A stretch of DNA of 64,000 nucleotides from Anas platyrhynchos. Lineage: Eukaryota; Chordata; Aves; Anseriformes; Anatidae. Positions 37,746-46,352 of this stretch are shown here, piece by piece; position 1 is the first letter of the stretch; every line of letters starts with the position of its first letter. The stretch covers positions 37,142,001 through 37,206,000 of the forward strand of contig NC_092594.1 in NCBI RefSeq assembly GCF_047663525.1, in the 5' to 3' direction. Both the position numbers and the translations under genes were made by a program. Below the pieces are notes generated by a model that was given only the letters and a program-made list of their open reading frames with translations, was not told the origin of the DNA and ran no database searches.

Positions 37746-40700
37746 TCTCACCTGACTTGCGTTTAGCAGAGAGGCGTGGGGCTGGGGCATCAATTCATGC
37801 AGTAGATTGGGGAGCAGCTAATTACAGAAGAGCTGCCCCTGTTTTTAAAGTTGTGTCTGTAAGCTGTACCAGAAGAAGCCAGGAGCAAACGTTTGACTTC
37901 TATACCTCACATTTATTTATTTCATTTCTCCTCGGGAGTTTTTCTAAACCTCTCCGTTTTCAAAGGAAACACAGACTGGTTGCTGAGGTGTCCCGGGTGG
38001 AAAACAAAACTTTGCTCCTCCTTCAGAGGCTTGTCTAGTCTCACGTTTTTCTTCCAAAGGAGTGGCTGCAATGCGAAGGGAAGATTTGGACCTAGTTGTG
38101 TTCCAGCTCTGCCAATGCCAAGGGTCCTGCTGGCTCCACCAGGCACAGGAGAAGTCCTTGAATACCAGCAGTCCTGAGTGAAAAATACGCCCGTGCTATA
38201 TGATATGAGCATATTTATCTGCCAAACTTATATGAGATCATATCTAAATACATGGCTCCAAAACATATAGTAGATTACATTTCACACGCAGAAGAAACAC
38301 GTAAAACATGCAGGACATGTTAGCTACAGCTATGCTGGACATATGTCCTTCCCAGAACGACAGCCCACAAAATCCTGCTGGACTCGTGCGAAGAATGACT
38401 GCAATGGAAGCAAGCTCATGAGCAAAGCCCGTCAGGATCTGGCCCAGCTTTCTGAGAAAATTTCCCTTTTTTGAGCACACAGGGGATGCAGGAGTGGGCC
38501 ATTAGTTAATGGTAGAAGCCAAAATGTCAGGATCCTGTGACAAAGTCCCGGCTGTGTGCCTGCTCTGGTCATCATCGCCTGGGGAGCCACGTGTTGACAC
38601 CAAGGGGCCCTGCAGAAACCTTCTCACTGCTGCTTAGGATACTCAGGAGCTGCCCTCACTGCAGCTCCAATGCAGGAATGACCATTGCTCTGGGCTGAGG
38701 CTCCCTGGGAAATGGAAATAAAACGGTAAAAACTGCCAAGAGAAAACTGGGGAGGAAGGACGATCGTGTTTCATCTACACAAAGATGAGAATTTACCTTA
38801 CAAATTTGAACAAGACTTAGCTTGGAAAATGAAGCTTTAGTTCAGGTTTAGAATACAGTTAACTCGGAGCATATATTTAAGTCCCATTAATTTACAAGGT
38901 TTAAATGCTAAGGTGAGTATTTCTGGAAGCACGGGCTCTGGGGCAGGGAGAGCATTGAGGAGACCTCCTCGTTCATCCCTGGGCTTCCAGGAGGGCCCTG
39001 GCAGACCCCAGAGCTGCAGGCACATACCTGGAGGTGGGTCTCAATGGGTGACTCCTCTTGGGTTTCCAGGAGGAAGGATATTTAGCCATTATTCCAGAGA
39101 AGTAAAAGCCAGGGATGGATGAGGGGGACATGGCACAGCCCCCAGGAGGGTGAATCCTGCAGGATTCCTTTCTCACCTGGGCAAAGGCAGGAAACCCAAC
39201 ACAAAAACGATGTTGGTGTGGTTTAAGGAGTGTTGCCCACGTGTGCTCTCATCATGCAAGCACTGGAAATGCTCAGCCAGGCCCCCCGCGCTATCTGCAA
39301 CTCCTCAAAGATGCTTTGAAACCTGCGGGGATTTATGGCATTCCTGGGAAGGCATTAAAATACTTTAATAAAATGTTTAATAAAGATTCTTCTAATAAGG
39401 TGAAGGATCTAAATTGAATTTAGTGAGTACTGTAATGGTCACACCAACGGGCTTTGTGGGGGATGGCAGGAAGGAGTCCGACTGGAAATGTTCTGAGTGG
39501 TGCTCCTTCTGGCCCCTAAAAAAAAAAAAAAGAAAAAAAAAAAGAAAAAAAAGGAAAGATTTGGGCTCCTCAAAGAGTTTTTTGGCCAAAAGCTAGCAGA
39601 AATTTCAGTTTCTGAAGCTGTCAGTTCTCTTTCCAAGACATTTGTGGAGGGCACCCACTATTTATACGAAGAACTCTGCTGTTTTCTCTCCTCAGGAGGT
39701 GGAGGAGGAAACTGCTGGGACAGGCGGTCCATTGGGATGGGCTCTTGGCAACACCACATCAGGACACAGAGGGATTTTGCAGCACAGCTTTTCTTTGCCA
39801 AAAGAAAAGAAAATAATCCCCTAAAATGCCATACAGCGCTCTCCAGATACGGAGCTACCTGGTTCAGCAGGTGAAGAGCAGCTTGGGGAAGGTTTGGAAG
39901 AGATATTATGGACCTGACTGCATAAATACCTAGCATGGGTTTTAACCTGCATTTTGGGTAAAATTCACCGTTCTGCAGAAGGCCCATAAAAGGCCCGCGC
40001 ACCACTTACGTCCCACCAAGGCACCATTTGCGTGGCGCACGTGGCGCTCCGGTGATGCATTGGCCCTGTGCCGGCCGCCCGCGGAAGGGGTTCAGCCGCC
40101 GCCGATGGATGATGCTCAACGTGGTGGGGAAAAATATTAGCAGAGTGGTTTTATTAACAACGGCGCTAATTCACCGCTTGTCTTTCTGTGCTTACTAAAG
40201 GGAATCGAGGGTGTTACGCGTGTGCCAGAGGAGCGGCTTGCGAAACTATCCGGGAAAGAAAACAAACAAACGAAGCCTCCTCCCAGCCGGGGAAGCACAA
40301 GAGTCCTGGCTGTGCTGGTTAATAAAAATAAACCCTGAGTAAGCTCAGGGATCCCAGGGGTCTCTCATGATATGCAAAATCTCAGAGGAGTATCTCGGAG
40401 TTTCGTAGGAATTGGCTTCGTGCTGGGAGAGGATGGGGCCAGCGCATGGAGGGCTCCCAGTGATGCTGCAGCCACCAAAGGGATTTCCTCACAGCCCTGG
40501 GAATCCTCTTAGCTCCTTCTGCACAATTTGCATCTTGCTGGATAAAACTGAGCAAAACACCACTGTGCCTTCCTTGCACCTTCTCCCTACCTGCAGAGTC
40601 AGTGCCAAATCATCAAGGGCTTAGACTGAGCTTCCCCAGCAGCCTCTTGCAGCCCCTCACTTTGGGTTGCATCCCCATGTTTTCCACCAAATATTTAGTG

Positions 40701-41752
40701 CCCGCACCATCCCTTTGGGCTGCAGTTTCTGCATAGATGCATGGAAAAAGATTATGTCAGGTTGATTTACTCCCCTTCCTCTGACAAATAAAGGTGTCTT
40801 CAGATAAAATATAACTTCCTGCCCGAGCCCATTGAGCCTCCCCGCTCCCTCCGTGCACGGAGAAGCAAACCCCGGGTCTGGAAGGGTTTTATGCCTCGTG
40901 GTACAGAAGCCTCCAGCAGGGCACTCAGAGGATGAGTTTCAGGTGTTTTGTTCAAGAGGGACATGAGCAGGAGACTTCCAAGAAACGCCGCCAGTGGATG
41001 CATGGGGCACCCACGGGCTGCAAGCTGGGGACACCTATTGATCTGCTTAGAGGGTGGGGCTGCAAGATGAAAATCTGAAGAATAAATGAATCTTGGCTGA
41101 ACGTCTGCCAACTGTCCTTACTTTTTTATTTTTTTTTCCCCAACCAATTCACAGCGAACTTTGCAGCCATCTTCCACAAAAGGCAGCAGAGTTCCTCTGC
41201 TCACACACACCAGTTTGCCCAGTAGCACTTTGGTGCTTTGACTTATTCAATAATCTTTGATCTGTCCTTGCTTGTGAAGCATCCAAATCTCTGAGCACTA
41301 TTGGGCTCCGCTCTTCCTTCTGATGATTTTGGCTTTATTTTGTGAATCCCTGGAGGCTGTCTCCTGGGAACCTGAGCCTACATCCTGGTGGGGACACCTG
41401 AGCACTGCCACCTGCTTGTGCCAGGTCATGGGGACGTCCCTGCCTGAGACCATCTCCCAAGTTCTGGGTGCACAAGCCAGTGGGGTGCCCCCTGTGAGCT
41501 CAGCAGGACCAGTACCACCGGGACCCCCTGTGCCATTCAGCTCCCAGGGCATGGGAAGGCAGAGAGGAGACAAAGAGCCAGTGGGATTAAGCACCCCAAG
41601 GAAAACGAGTGCTGGATTCATGATTTTACACATACACCACTGTTGGCTGACACTTAGATCCTGCCAACACCTGCGAGGTGGGAGCAGGCAGAGGCTTGGT
41701 GTGAGAGCAGTGTTGTGGGAGGAGGGACACGGTGCCTGGCCCTGATGGGGGG
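37746..41752. other. Intergenic; transition from AT-rich to GC-rich sequence
   Basis: No exon seen. Contains the A-rich purine tract at 39,518. Block 40,080-40,260 (gatgatgctcaacgtgg; ttattaacaacggcgctaat) is unique and could be a conserved element. Long frames near 41.3-41.8 kb enter the 10-bp minisatellite and are not genes. Confidence 0.5.
39518..39560 (+). repeat. A-rich purine tract
   Basis: A13, then A-runs separated by single G. Lys-rich and Phe-rich frames crossing it are artefacts. Confidence 0.9.
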
Positions 41753-41950
41753 CACATCCATACCCATCCATACCCACCTGTACACATCCACGCCCATCCA
41801 TACTCACCGATACCCATCTGTACCCACCTATAACCACCTACACCCATCCATAGCCACCTATACCCATCCATACCCACCCGTAACCATCCATACCCCAAAA
41901 TACCCATCCGTACCCACCCATACCCATCCATTCCCACCCATACCCCCCTG
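41753..41950 (+). repeat. Minisatellite with a strict 10-bp period (TACCCATCCA type)
   Basis: From 41,761 to 41,950 there are nineteen consecutive ten-base blocks such as tacccatcca, tacccacctg, taaccaccta and tacccatccg. None needs an insertion or deletion to stay in register. A partial block precedes them. The C-rich strand is the + strand. Neither strand has stops in most frames because the unit lacks them, so long frames across it are artefacts. Confidence 0.95.
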
Positions 41951-43009
41951 TCCACTTGCCCACAAGCCCCACGCACCTCTCTCCGTGTCCATGCCCACCA
42001 TCCAAACCCCATCCCAGAGGCTGGGTCTCCCCCTCCCTGGGGACAGGGCTGCCCGCACCCACCGAGTCCCGCAGCGCCCCGGCTGGGGGCAGCCCCGCAC
42101 AGTCCCGCGGGGCTCCGGCCTCCCCCCCAGCTTGGGTTTCCCTGAAGGCGAACTGGGGCTAAATAATGAATCGATCTAAAATTAACCGGAGGAATGGAAA
42201 TGCTCTAAAAATAAGCGAGCAGCTGCCGCGGCCGCAGCCCCCCGGTCCCGCGGGGCTGTGCGGGGCAGCTCCGCACCCGGGCACGGATGGGGCCCCCCCA
42301 AAACTTCGCCTCCTGCCTCGCCGCCGCCTGCTCCCAGCCCGGCTTTTGGTGATGTTGCTGTTTTCCTTTTTTACTTATGTATTTATTATTTTTTTTTTGG
42401 CTTGGGTCGCCTCCCCGGGGGGAGCTGCGGGGGCTGCGGTGCGGGGCCGGGAGCAGGGGCGCGCTCCTGGGCGCAGCGCCGGGCTCCGAGCGGCCCCGCA
42501 GCGCACAGCCCCGCACCGCACCCGCACCCAGCCCCGCTCCCACCTCCTCCCCGTTCCCTCGCCGACCCCCGCAGCCCTCCGGCATCCTCCCTCCTCGTCC
42601 CTTTTGCTCCTTTTGTACTCAGGCGCCTTGCCCTGGCCGCCAGGGCGAGCGGGGGCTTTTGTAAAACGGGACGGATAAAAACGAGCGACATCATATTGTT
42701 TGACAGAGGGATCCGAAATGATAAAGTGCCTTCTCCGGAGGGGGGCGAAAATGGTGAATTCCTAAAAAACAAGCGAGCCGCTTCTCGCCTCTGCCTCCCT
42801 GCGCTGCTCGCCGTAGCCTAAAGGGATCCGCCGCCTGCACCAGCCCGCAGCACGTCCAGCCGCTCTTTTCAGGGGAAGTCCTCCTTTTAAAAGCCTCCAT
42901 TTATTTATTTTTAAAGAAATGAAGAAGTGTCGGGAGGGGGGAGAGAGGGCGGCTTGGGCTCGGGACCCCCCGTTCTGCTGGCGGCGAATGCGAAGCACAA
43001 TTTTCGAGA
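41951..43009. other. GC-rich noncoding sequence, entry to the FOXD3 GC block
   Basis: CpG-rich sequence with several long frames on both strands that lack family resemblance and arise from low stop-codon density. No exon was recognised. The AT-rich island at 42,155-42,216 is listed separately, and unique AT-richer sequence returns near 42,670-42,780. Confidence 0.6.
42155..42216. promoter_or_regulatory. AT-rich motif island with a MEF2-like site
   Basis: A 60-bp AT-rich stretch between GC-rich blocks contains aatcgatcta, aaaattaacc and a MEF2-consensus CTAAAAATAA at 42,205-42,214. Possible conserved element; function unknown. Confidence 0.25.
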
Positions 43010-43235
43010 GAAAGGCTCGTTTTGATTAAATCTGACATGCCGCTGATAACTCCATGCTAATGTGAAATAATTAACATAATAGCCATAATTAAAAGCACGC
43101 TAACAATGCCATAAATTTATCACACAATTTTACTAGCTTTCTGCCCCTAACTGCTCTCTCATCGTTAATTAAACGTGTTGCCTTTCCCGGAATGGATGTT
43201 TGTACATTTCCAATCCAAATAAATCCGAAAGCGCT
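43010..43235. promoter_or_regulatory. Candidate conserved regulatory element about 3.2 kb upstream of FOXD3
   Basis: An AT-rich, repeat-free island inside GC-rich sequence. It has three TAATTA homeodomain cores (43,068-43,073; 43,086-43,091; 43,166-43,171) and an octamer-like ATGCTAAT near 43,054. Sequence texture and position suggest a conserved noncoding element acting on FOXD3. Conservation itself was not tested. Confidence 0.45.
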
Positions 43236-43302
43236 TTGGAAACGCGACCGATTTCGTTTTAACGCCGAGCTCCGCCGCTTTTCCAGGCGATTTATTGCGA
43301 TT

Positions 43303-43440
43303 TTTAAAAAAAAAAAAAAAAAAAAAAGGAAAGCGAACACGTGCGGATAGAGGCCTTGAAGAAAAAAAAGAAAAAAAAAAAGAAAAAAAAAAAAAGGAAA
43401 AAAAAAGAAAAAGGGGTTGGGGGGGACATGGAAAAGGGTC
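43303..43440 (+). repeat. A22 run and AG-rich purine tract
   Basis: A22 at 43,306-43,327, followed after a short unique stretch by a purine tract of A-runs broken by G (about 43,358-43,425). It is one of several purine tracts on the + strand between 43 and 49 kb. Confidence 0.9.
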
Positions 43441-43689
43441 ACCAAACGCGCATCTTCGGCGAGACCCCCGTGCCGGGGTGCGCTTGCCCCAGCCGGCGGG
43501 GCCGGTGTAAGCCGGGTCAGGTCAACGATTTATAGAAGTCCTTAGTGAAAGTAAGAGGCTTAAGGAGCTGAAAGGGGACACCTTTGGTTTCTCCTTCCTT
43601 TAAAACGATTACAGAAGCAGAAATTGCCCCGGCGCTGCCGTTCCCCCTCGATCCCCCCCAGCCTCCGGCTTTATTTTTAACTCGCCCCG

Positions 43690-43985
43690 CAGCCAGGCTC
43701 TCGCTTGGCCATATTAGAACCCAATTGAGCTGTAATTAATTTCTCCCTCTCTACCATAACTTATTCCATCCTCCCTCGCCCTGGCGCTTGCCGTGTCTCT
43801 ATTTGACTCGCTATCGATCCGGACCATACAGTTTGTTTTTCTCCCGTCGCTAAATCTATCTGTCTATATGGGCGCCCACTTTCCAGCTCTGCCGTTGTCA
43901 TTATCGGGGTCGCCACCTCCGCTCCCGCAGCCCGAATTATTTCCTTGCTTCGCAGGGCACTGGCCCTGCCGGTGATAAGCTCCGA
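43690..43985. promoter_or_regulatory. Candidate regulatory element about 2.5 kb upstream of FOXD3
   Basis: Repeat-free sequence of mixed composition with gccatattagaac, a CAATTG box, and TAATTA at 43,733-43,738, followed by unique sequence such as cgctatcgatccgg. It looks like the previous candidate in texture. Inference only. Confidence 0.3.
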
Positions 43986-44105
43986 AATGTGCCTGCTGGG
44001 GGGCTCCGAGCCCCCTCCCCGGGTTTATGTGGGGGATTTGCTCCTGGATGATGCCCGGCGTGACAGCTTCGCCCCTGCTCTGGGTGCGGGTTTGGCTGGC
44101 TGGGC

Positions 44106-44195
44106 TCCCAAAAACTTTTCCCCAAAAACTTTTCCCCAAAACCTTTCCCAAAAACCTTTTCCCAAAACTTTTCCCAAAAACTTTTTTTTCCCAAA
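44106..44195 (+). repeat. Short tandem repeat (ccaaaaacttttc type)
   Basis: About six units of 13-16 bp built from a C-run, an A-run, ACTTTT and C again, with slight length changes. Nothing suggests it is translated. Confidence 0.85.
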
Positions 44196-44289
44196 CTTCT
44201 CGCCCCCAGCCCTGCAGGGCGCCGGGAGGGGGGGGGGGGGAGCGCCCCGTCGGGCCGGACTTGGCTCAACGCAGCCCTAAGGGAGGAGA

Positions 44290-44345
44290 AGAGTTTCTCT
44301 TCGCCGTAATTAACGGCACCGATTAATTACTGAGACTTTTCTCGT
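44290..44345. promoter_or_regulatory. Paired TAATTA sites, one in a 15-bp palindrome
   Basis: GCCGT-AATTA-ACGGC at 44,303-44,317 is a perfect inverted repeat centred on AATTA. A second TAATTA lies at 44,324-44,329. The surroundings are C/G-rich, so the AT-rich pair stands out. It could be a homeodomain site cluster about 2 kb upstream of FOXD3. Confidence 0.3.
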
Positions 44346-44956
44346 GCCGAGGAAATGCGCAACAAATGAAGAGGGGCCCAGGGGTGTGGAGGGGGGGGCG
44401 GCACTCCCCTGCCCCCAAAGGGCCCCGGGGGGCAACGGGGGCTGCGCCGCCAAACGCCTGAAAAGGGCACCGGGGAAGCCCCGAGGGGGTCTGGGGGGGT
44501 CCCAGCCCCGCTGCCCCCCCCTCCCCCGCTGGGACCCCCCAACTCCTCCGGGCTGTGCTGCCGGGGGGGGCCGGGGTACGGCGGAGCCTTCCGTGAGCTT
44601 CCCTGGGGGGGGGAGAGGGCTGCCTGGGGGGTGCCGGTGGTGCTTGGCTTGTCGGGGCTGTTATTTTTTATTTTTCCTTGAAAATAAATAAATAAAAAAG
44701 ATCGGAAAACGGTCTGTCCTGACCCTATGCGCTCATTTCCTTGCATTTACCGGGATCCCCAAAGCCGTCCGGGGGAGACAAGGGGGGGAAAGGCCGGGCC
44801 GGGGGGGGGGGGGCTGGGGGGGCTGTGCCGGGCGCCGCTCCCCGGGCCGGGGCTTACCTGGGGCCGCGGCACCGCGCTCCTCGCATTCACCCGCACTGCC
44901 TCATTTCCTACGTGTTCTTATGCTAACGCCCGCAACCGTTAAGTCGTTAACACCTC
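44346..44956. other. G-run-rich noncoding sequence
   Basis: Contains many runs of three to thirteen G (for example near 44,388, 44,606 and 44,803-44,813) that could form G-quadruplexes, plus TTTATTTTT-like patches near 44,660. The 44,890-44,945 part, with cttatgctaacgcccgc and cgttaagtcgttaac, is unique in texture. No gene seen. Confidence 0.5.
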
Positions 44957-45263
44957 GGGAAAAGAGGGGAAAAAAAAGAAAAAGAAAAAAAAAGAAAAAA
45001 AAATAAAAAGGAAAACAAAAAGAAAAAGAAAAAAAAAGAAAAAGAAAAAAAAGAAAAGGGAAAACAAAAAGAAAAAGAAAAAAGAAAGAAAAAGGAAAGA
45101 AAAAAGAAAGAAAAAAGAAAGAAAAAATATAAAAAAAAGAAAAGAAAAAAAAATAGAAAAAAAGGAAAAAAAAGGAAAGGGGAAAAAAAAGAAAGAAAAG
45201 ACAGAAAAAAAGGGGGAAAAAAGGAAAAAAAAAGGTGGGGGGAAAAAAGAAGAAGAAAAAGGA
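44957..45263 (+). repeat. 307-bp near-pure purine tract upstream of FOXD3
   Basis: Almost every base is A or G on the + strand, as A-runs punctuated by G. I count about eight pyrimidines (near 45,004, 45,016, 45,065, 45,128, 45,130, 45,154, 45,202 and 45,235). A second purine-rich patch follows at about 45,387-45,450. The tract ends about 350 bp before the first CRE of the promoter. Confidence 0.95.
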
Positions 45264-45609
45264 GCCGGCTAAAAGCCTCTTTATTTATAGTTTCCCTTTG
45301 TTATTTTACGTCTTTTTTATTTCTCCCAGCACCTAATGGGATGGATCAATCAATAGCCGCGCTCTGATCTTCCGCTCCCAGCTGGTGGGAAAAAAAAATG
45401 GAAAAAAATAAAAAAAATATAAAAAGGAAGGAAAAAGGGAAAAGAAAGCGCCCGGGGGGGCTCCCGGAGCTTGGGCTCGCCGGGTCCCCGCGCTCCGGGC
45501 CGGGCTCGGGGCCGGGGCCGGCGGCCGCGGAGGGCGAGGAGGAGCCGGGGGCGGCCGGGGGCTGGCGGGGCCCGACGGGGCGGGCGGCGGCGGTGTGAGC
45601 TCAGCGGGC

Positions 45610-45685
45610 AGCGGCGTGACGTCACGGCGGGGGAGCGTGACGTCACGCGGTCACGTGGCGCCGCCTCCGAGTATATCTTTAACGG
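45610..45685 (+). promoter_or_regulatory. FOXD3: FOXD3 core promoter: twin CRE, E-box, TATA-like box
   Basis: Two perfect palindromic CRE sites (TGACGTCA) lie at 45,617-45,624 and 45,638-45,645, 21 bp apart, two helical turns. A CACGTG E-box follows at 45,652-45,657, and a TATA-like gtatatctttaa at about 45,671-45,682. The arrangement sits at the edge of the CpG-rich block about 0.7 kb upstream of the FOXD3 ATG. By established knowledge, CREs bind CREB/ATF proteins and CACGTG binds MYC/USF/MITF-type bHLH-ZIP factors. Use by FOXD3 is inferred from position. Confidence 0.7.
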
Positions 45686-45780
45686 GAAAGTAATCGATCA
45701 GGCAGTCCGGCCCGCCGCGCCGCCACGCTGCCCGGCGAGGGCCCCGCGACGCCCTCCTCGGCCTCCCTCCGGCCTCCCCG

Positions 45781-45925
45781 AGCTGCCTCCCGCCCCCCCC
45801 ACCCCGTCCCCTCCCTCCCTCCCTCCCTCCCTCCGCCCTCCGAAAAAAAAAAAAAAAAAAAAAAAAAAGGAGAAAAAAAAAAAAAACAAGAAGAAGAGAG
45901 AAAGGGGGGAGAGGAAGGGCAAAAG
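45781..45925 (+). repeat. Pyrimidine tract abutting a purine tract in the FOXD3 leader
   Basis: About 60 bp of nearly pure C/T including a (CTCC)n run gives way at 45,842 to about 80 bp of nearly pure A/G: A26, A14, then AAG and GA-rich sequence. The + strand therefore switches from all-pyrimidine to all-purine at one point. Confidence 0.9.
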
Positions 45926-46003
45926 CAGCCCCGAGGACGAGCGGTGCGGAGCGGGGAGCGGAGCGGTGGAGCGGAGGGCGCCCGGTGAGCCCCGGCGGCC
46001 CCC

Positions 46004-46057
46004 ATGCCCGGCGGGCACCCGGCGCGGAGGGCGGCTGGGAGCAGCGGAGCCGCCTGA
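46004..46057 (+). promoter_or_regulatory. uORF1 in the FOXD3 leader, 17 codons
   Basis: ATG at 46,004 opens a 17-codon frame beginning MPGGHPARR and stopping at TGA 46,055-46,057. The context, gcccccATGC, has C at both -3 and +4 and is weak. It would be translated only if transcription starts upstream. It could reduce ribosome delivery to FOXD3. A peptide function is not implied. Confidence 0.45.
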
Positions 46058-46063
46058 GCCCCG

Positions 46064-46093
46064 ATGCCCGGCGGCGGGAGCAGCCGGAGGTGA
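46064..46093 (+). promoter_or_regulatory. uORF2 in the FOXD3 leader, 9 codons
   Basis: ATG at 46,064 opens MPGGGSSRR and ends at TGA 46,091-46,093. Its first eleven bases (atgcccggcgg) are identical to those of uORF1 sixty bases earlier, which suggests a local duplication. It terminates about 260 bases before the main start, leaving room for reinitiation. Confidence 0.45.
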
Positions 46094-46178
46094 CCGGGCC
46101 GCAGCCGCCGGAGCCCCGAGGGCGGCCCCGAGCCGCCGCCGCCGCCGCCGCGAGAGGAGGAGCGGGCGCGGCCCCCCC

Positions 46179-46229
46179 ATGCCCCGCGGGGGCGGCGCGG
46201 CGGGCGGCAGCCGGGCCGCTCGGGTGTAG
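46179..46229 (+). promoter_or_regulatory. uORF3 in the FOXD3 leader, 16 codons
   Basis: ATG at 46,179 opens MPRGGGAAGGSRAARV and stops at TAG 46,227-46,229. It again starts with ATGCCC in a weak context (ccccccATGC). It ends 123 bases before the FOXD3 ATG. Whether it is in the mature transcript depends on the unknown start site. Confidence 0.45.
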
Positions 46230-46352
46230 CGGCGGGCGGCGGCGCTCGGAGGAGCCGCGGCGGGGAGGCGAGGGGGAGGCCCGCCGCCGGGGCCGCCCCG
46301 GGGCCGCCGCCGCCGCCGGGAGCGGGCGGGGGGCCCCGTCGGAGGCGCGGGG

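Larger units (their letters stand above)
45690..46352 (+). other. FOXD3: Presumed FOXD3 5' leader
   Basis: GC-rich sequence between the TATA-like box near 45,672 and the start codon. The transcription start is not visible, so the left edge is inferred. The leader holds a pyrimidine tract (about 45,781-45,841), an abutting purine tract beginning with an A26 run (45,843-45,868) and then A14 (45,873-45,886), and three short AUG-started upstream frames. No intron is needed, since FOXD genes are normally single-exon. Confidence 0.6.

Noticed and set aside
41298-42012. Minus-strand frames with a Gly-Tyr-Trp-Met-rich repeat peptide
   Set aside because: The repeat peptide is the translation of the 10-bp minisatellite, whose unit lacks stop codons. 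Nothing indicates expression.
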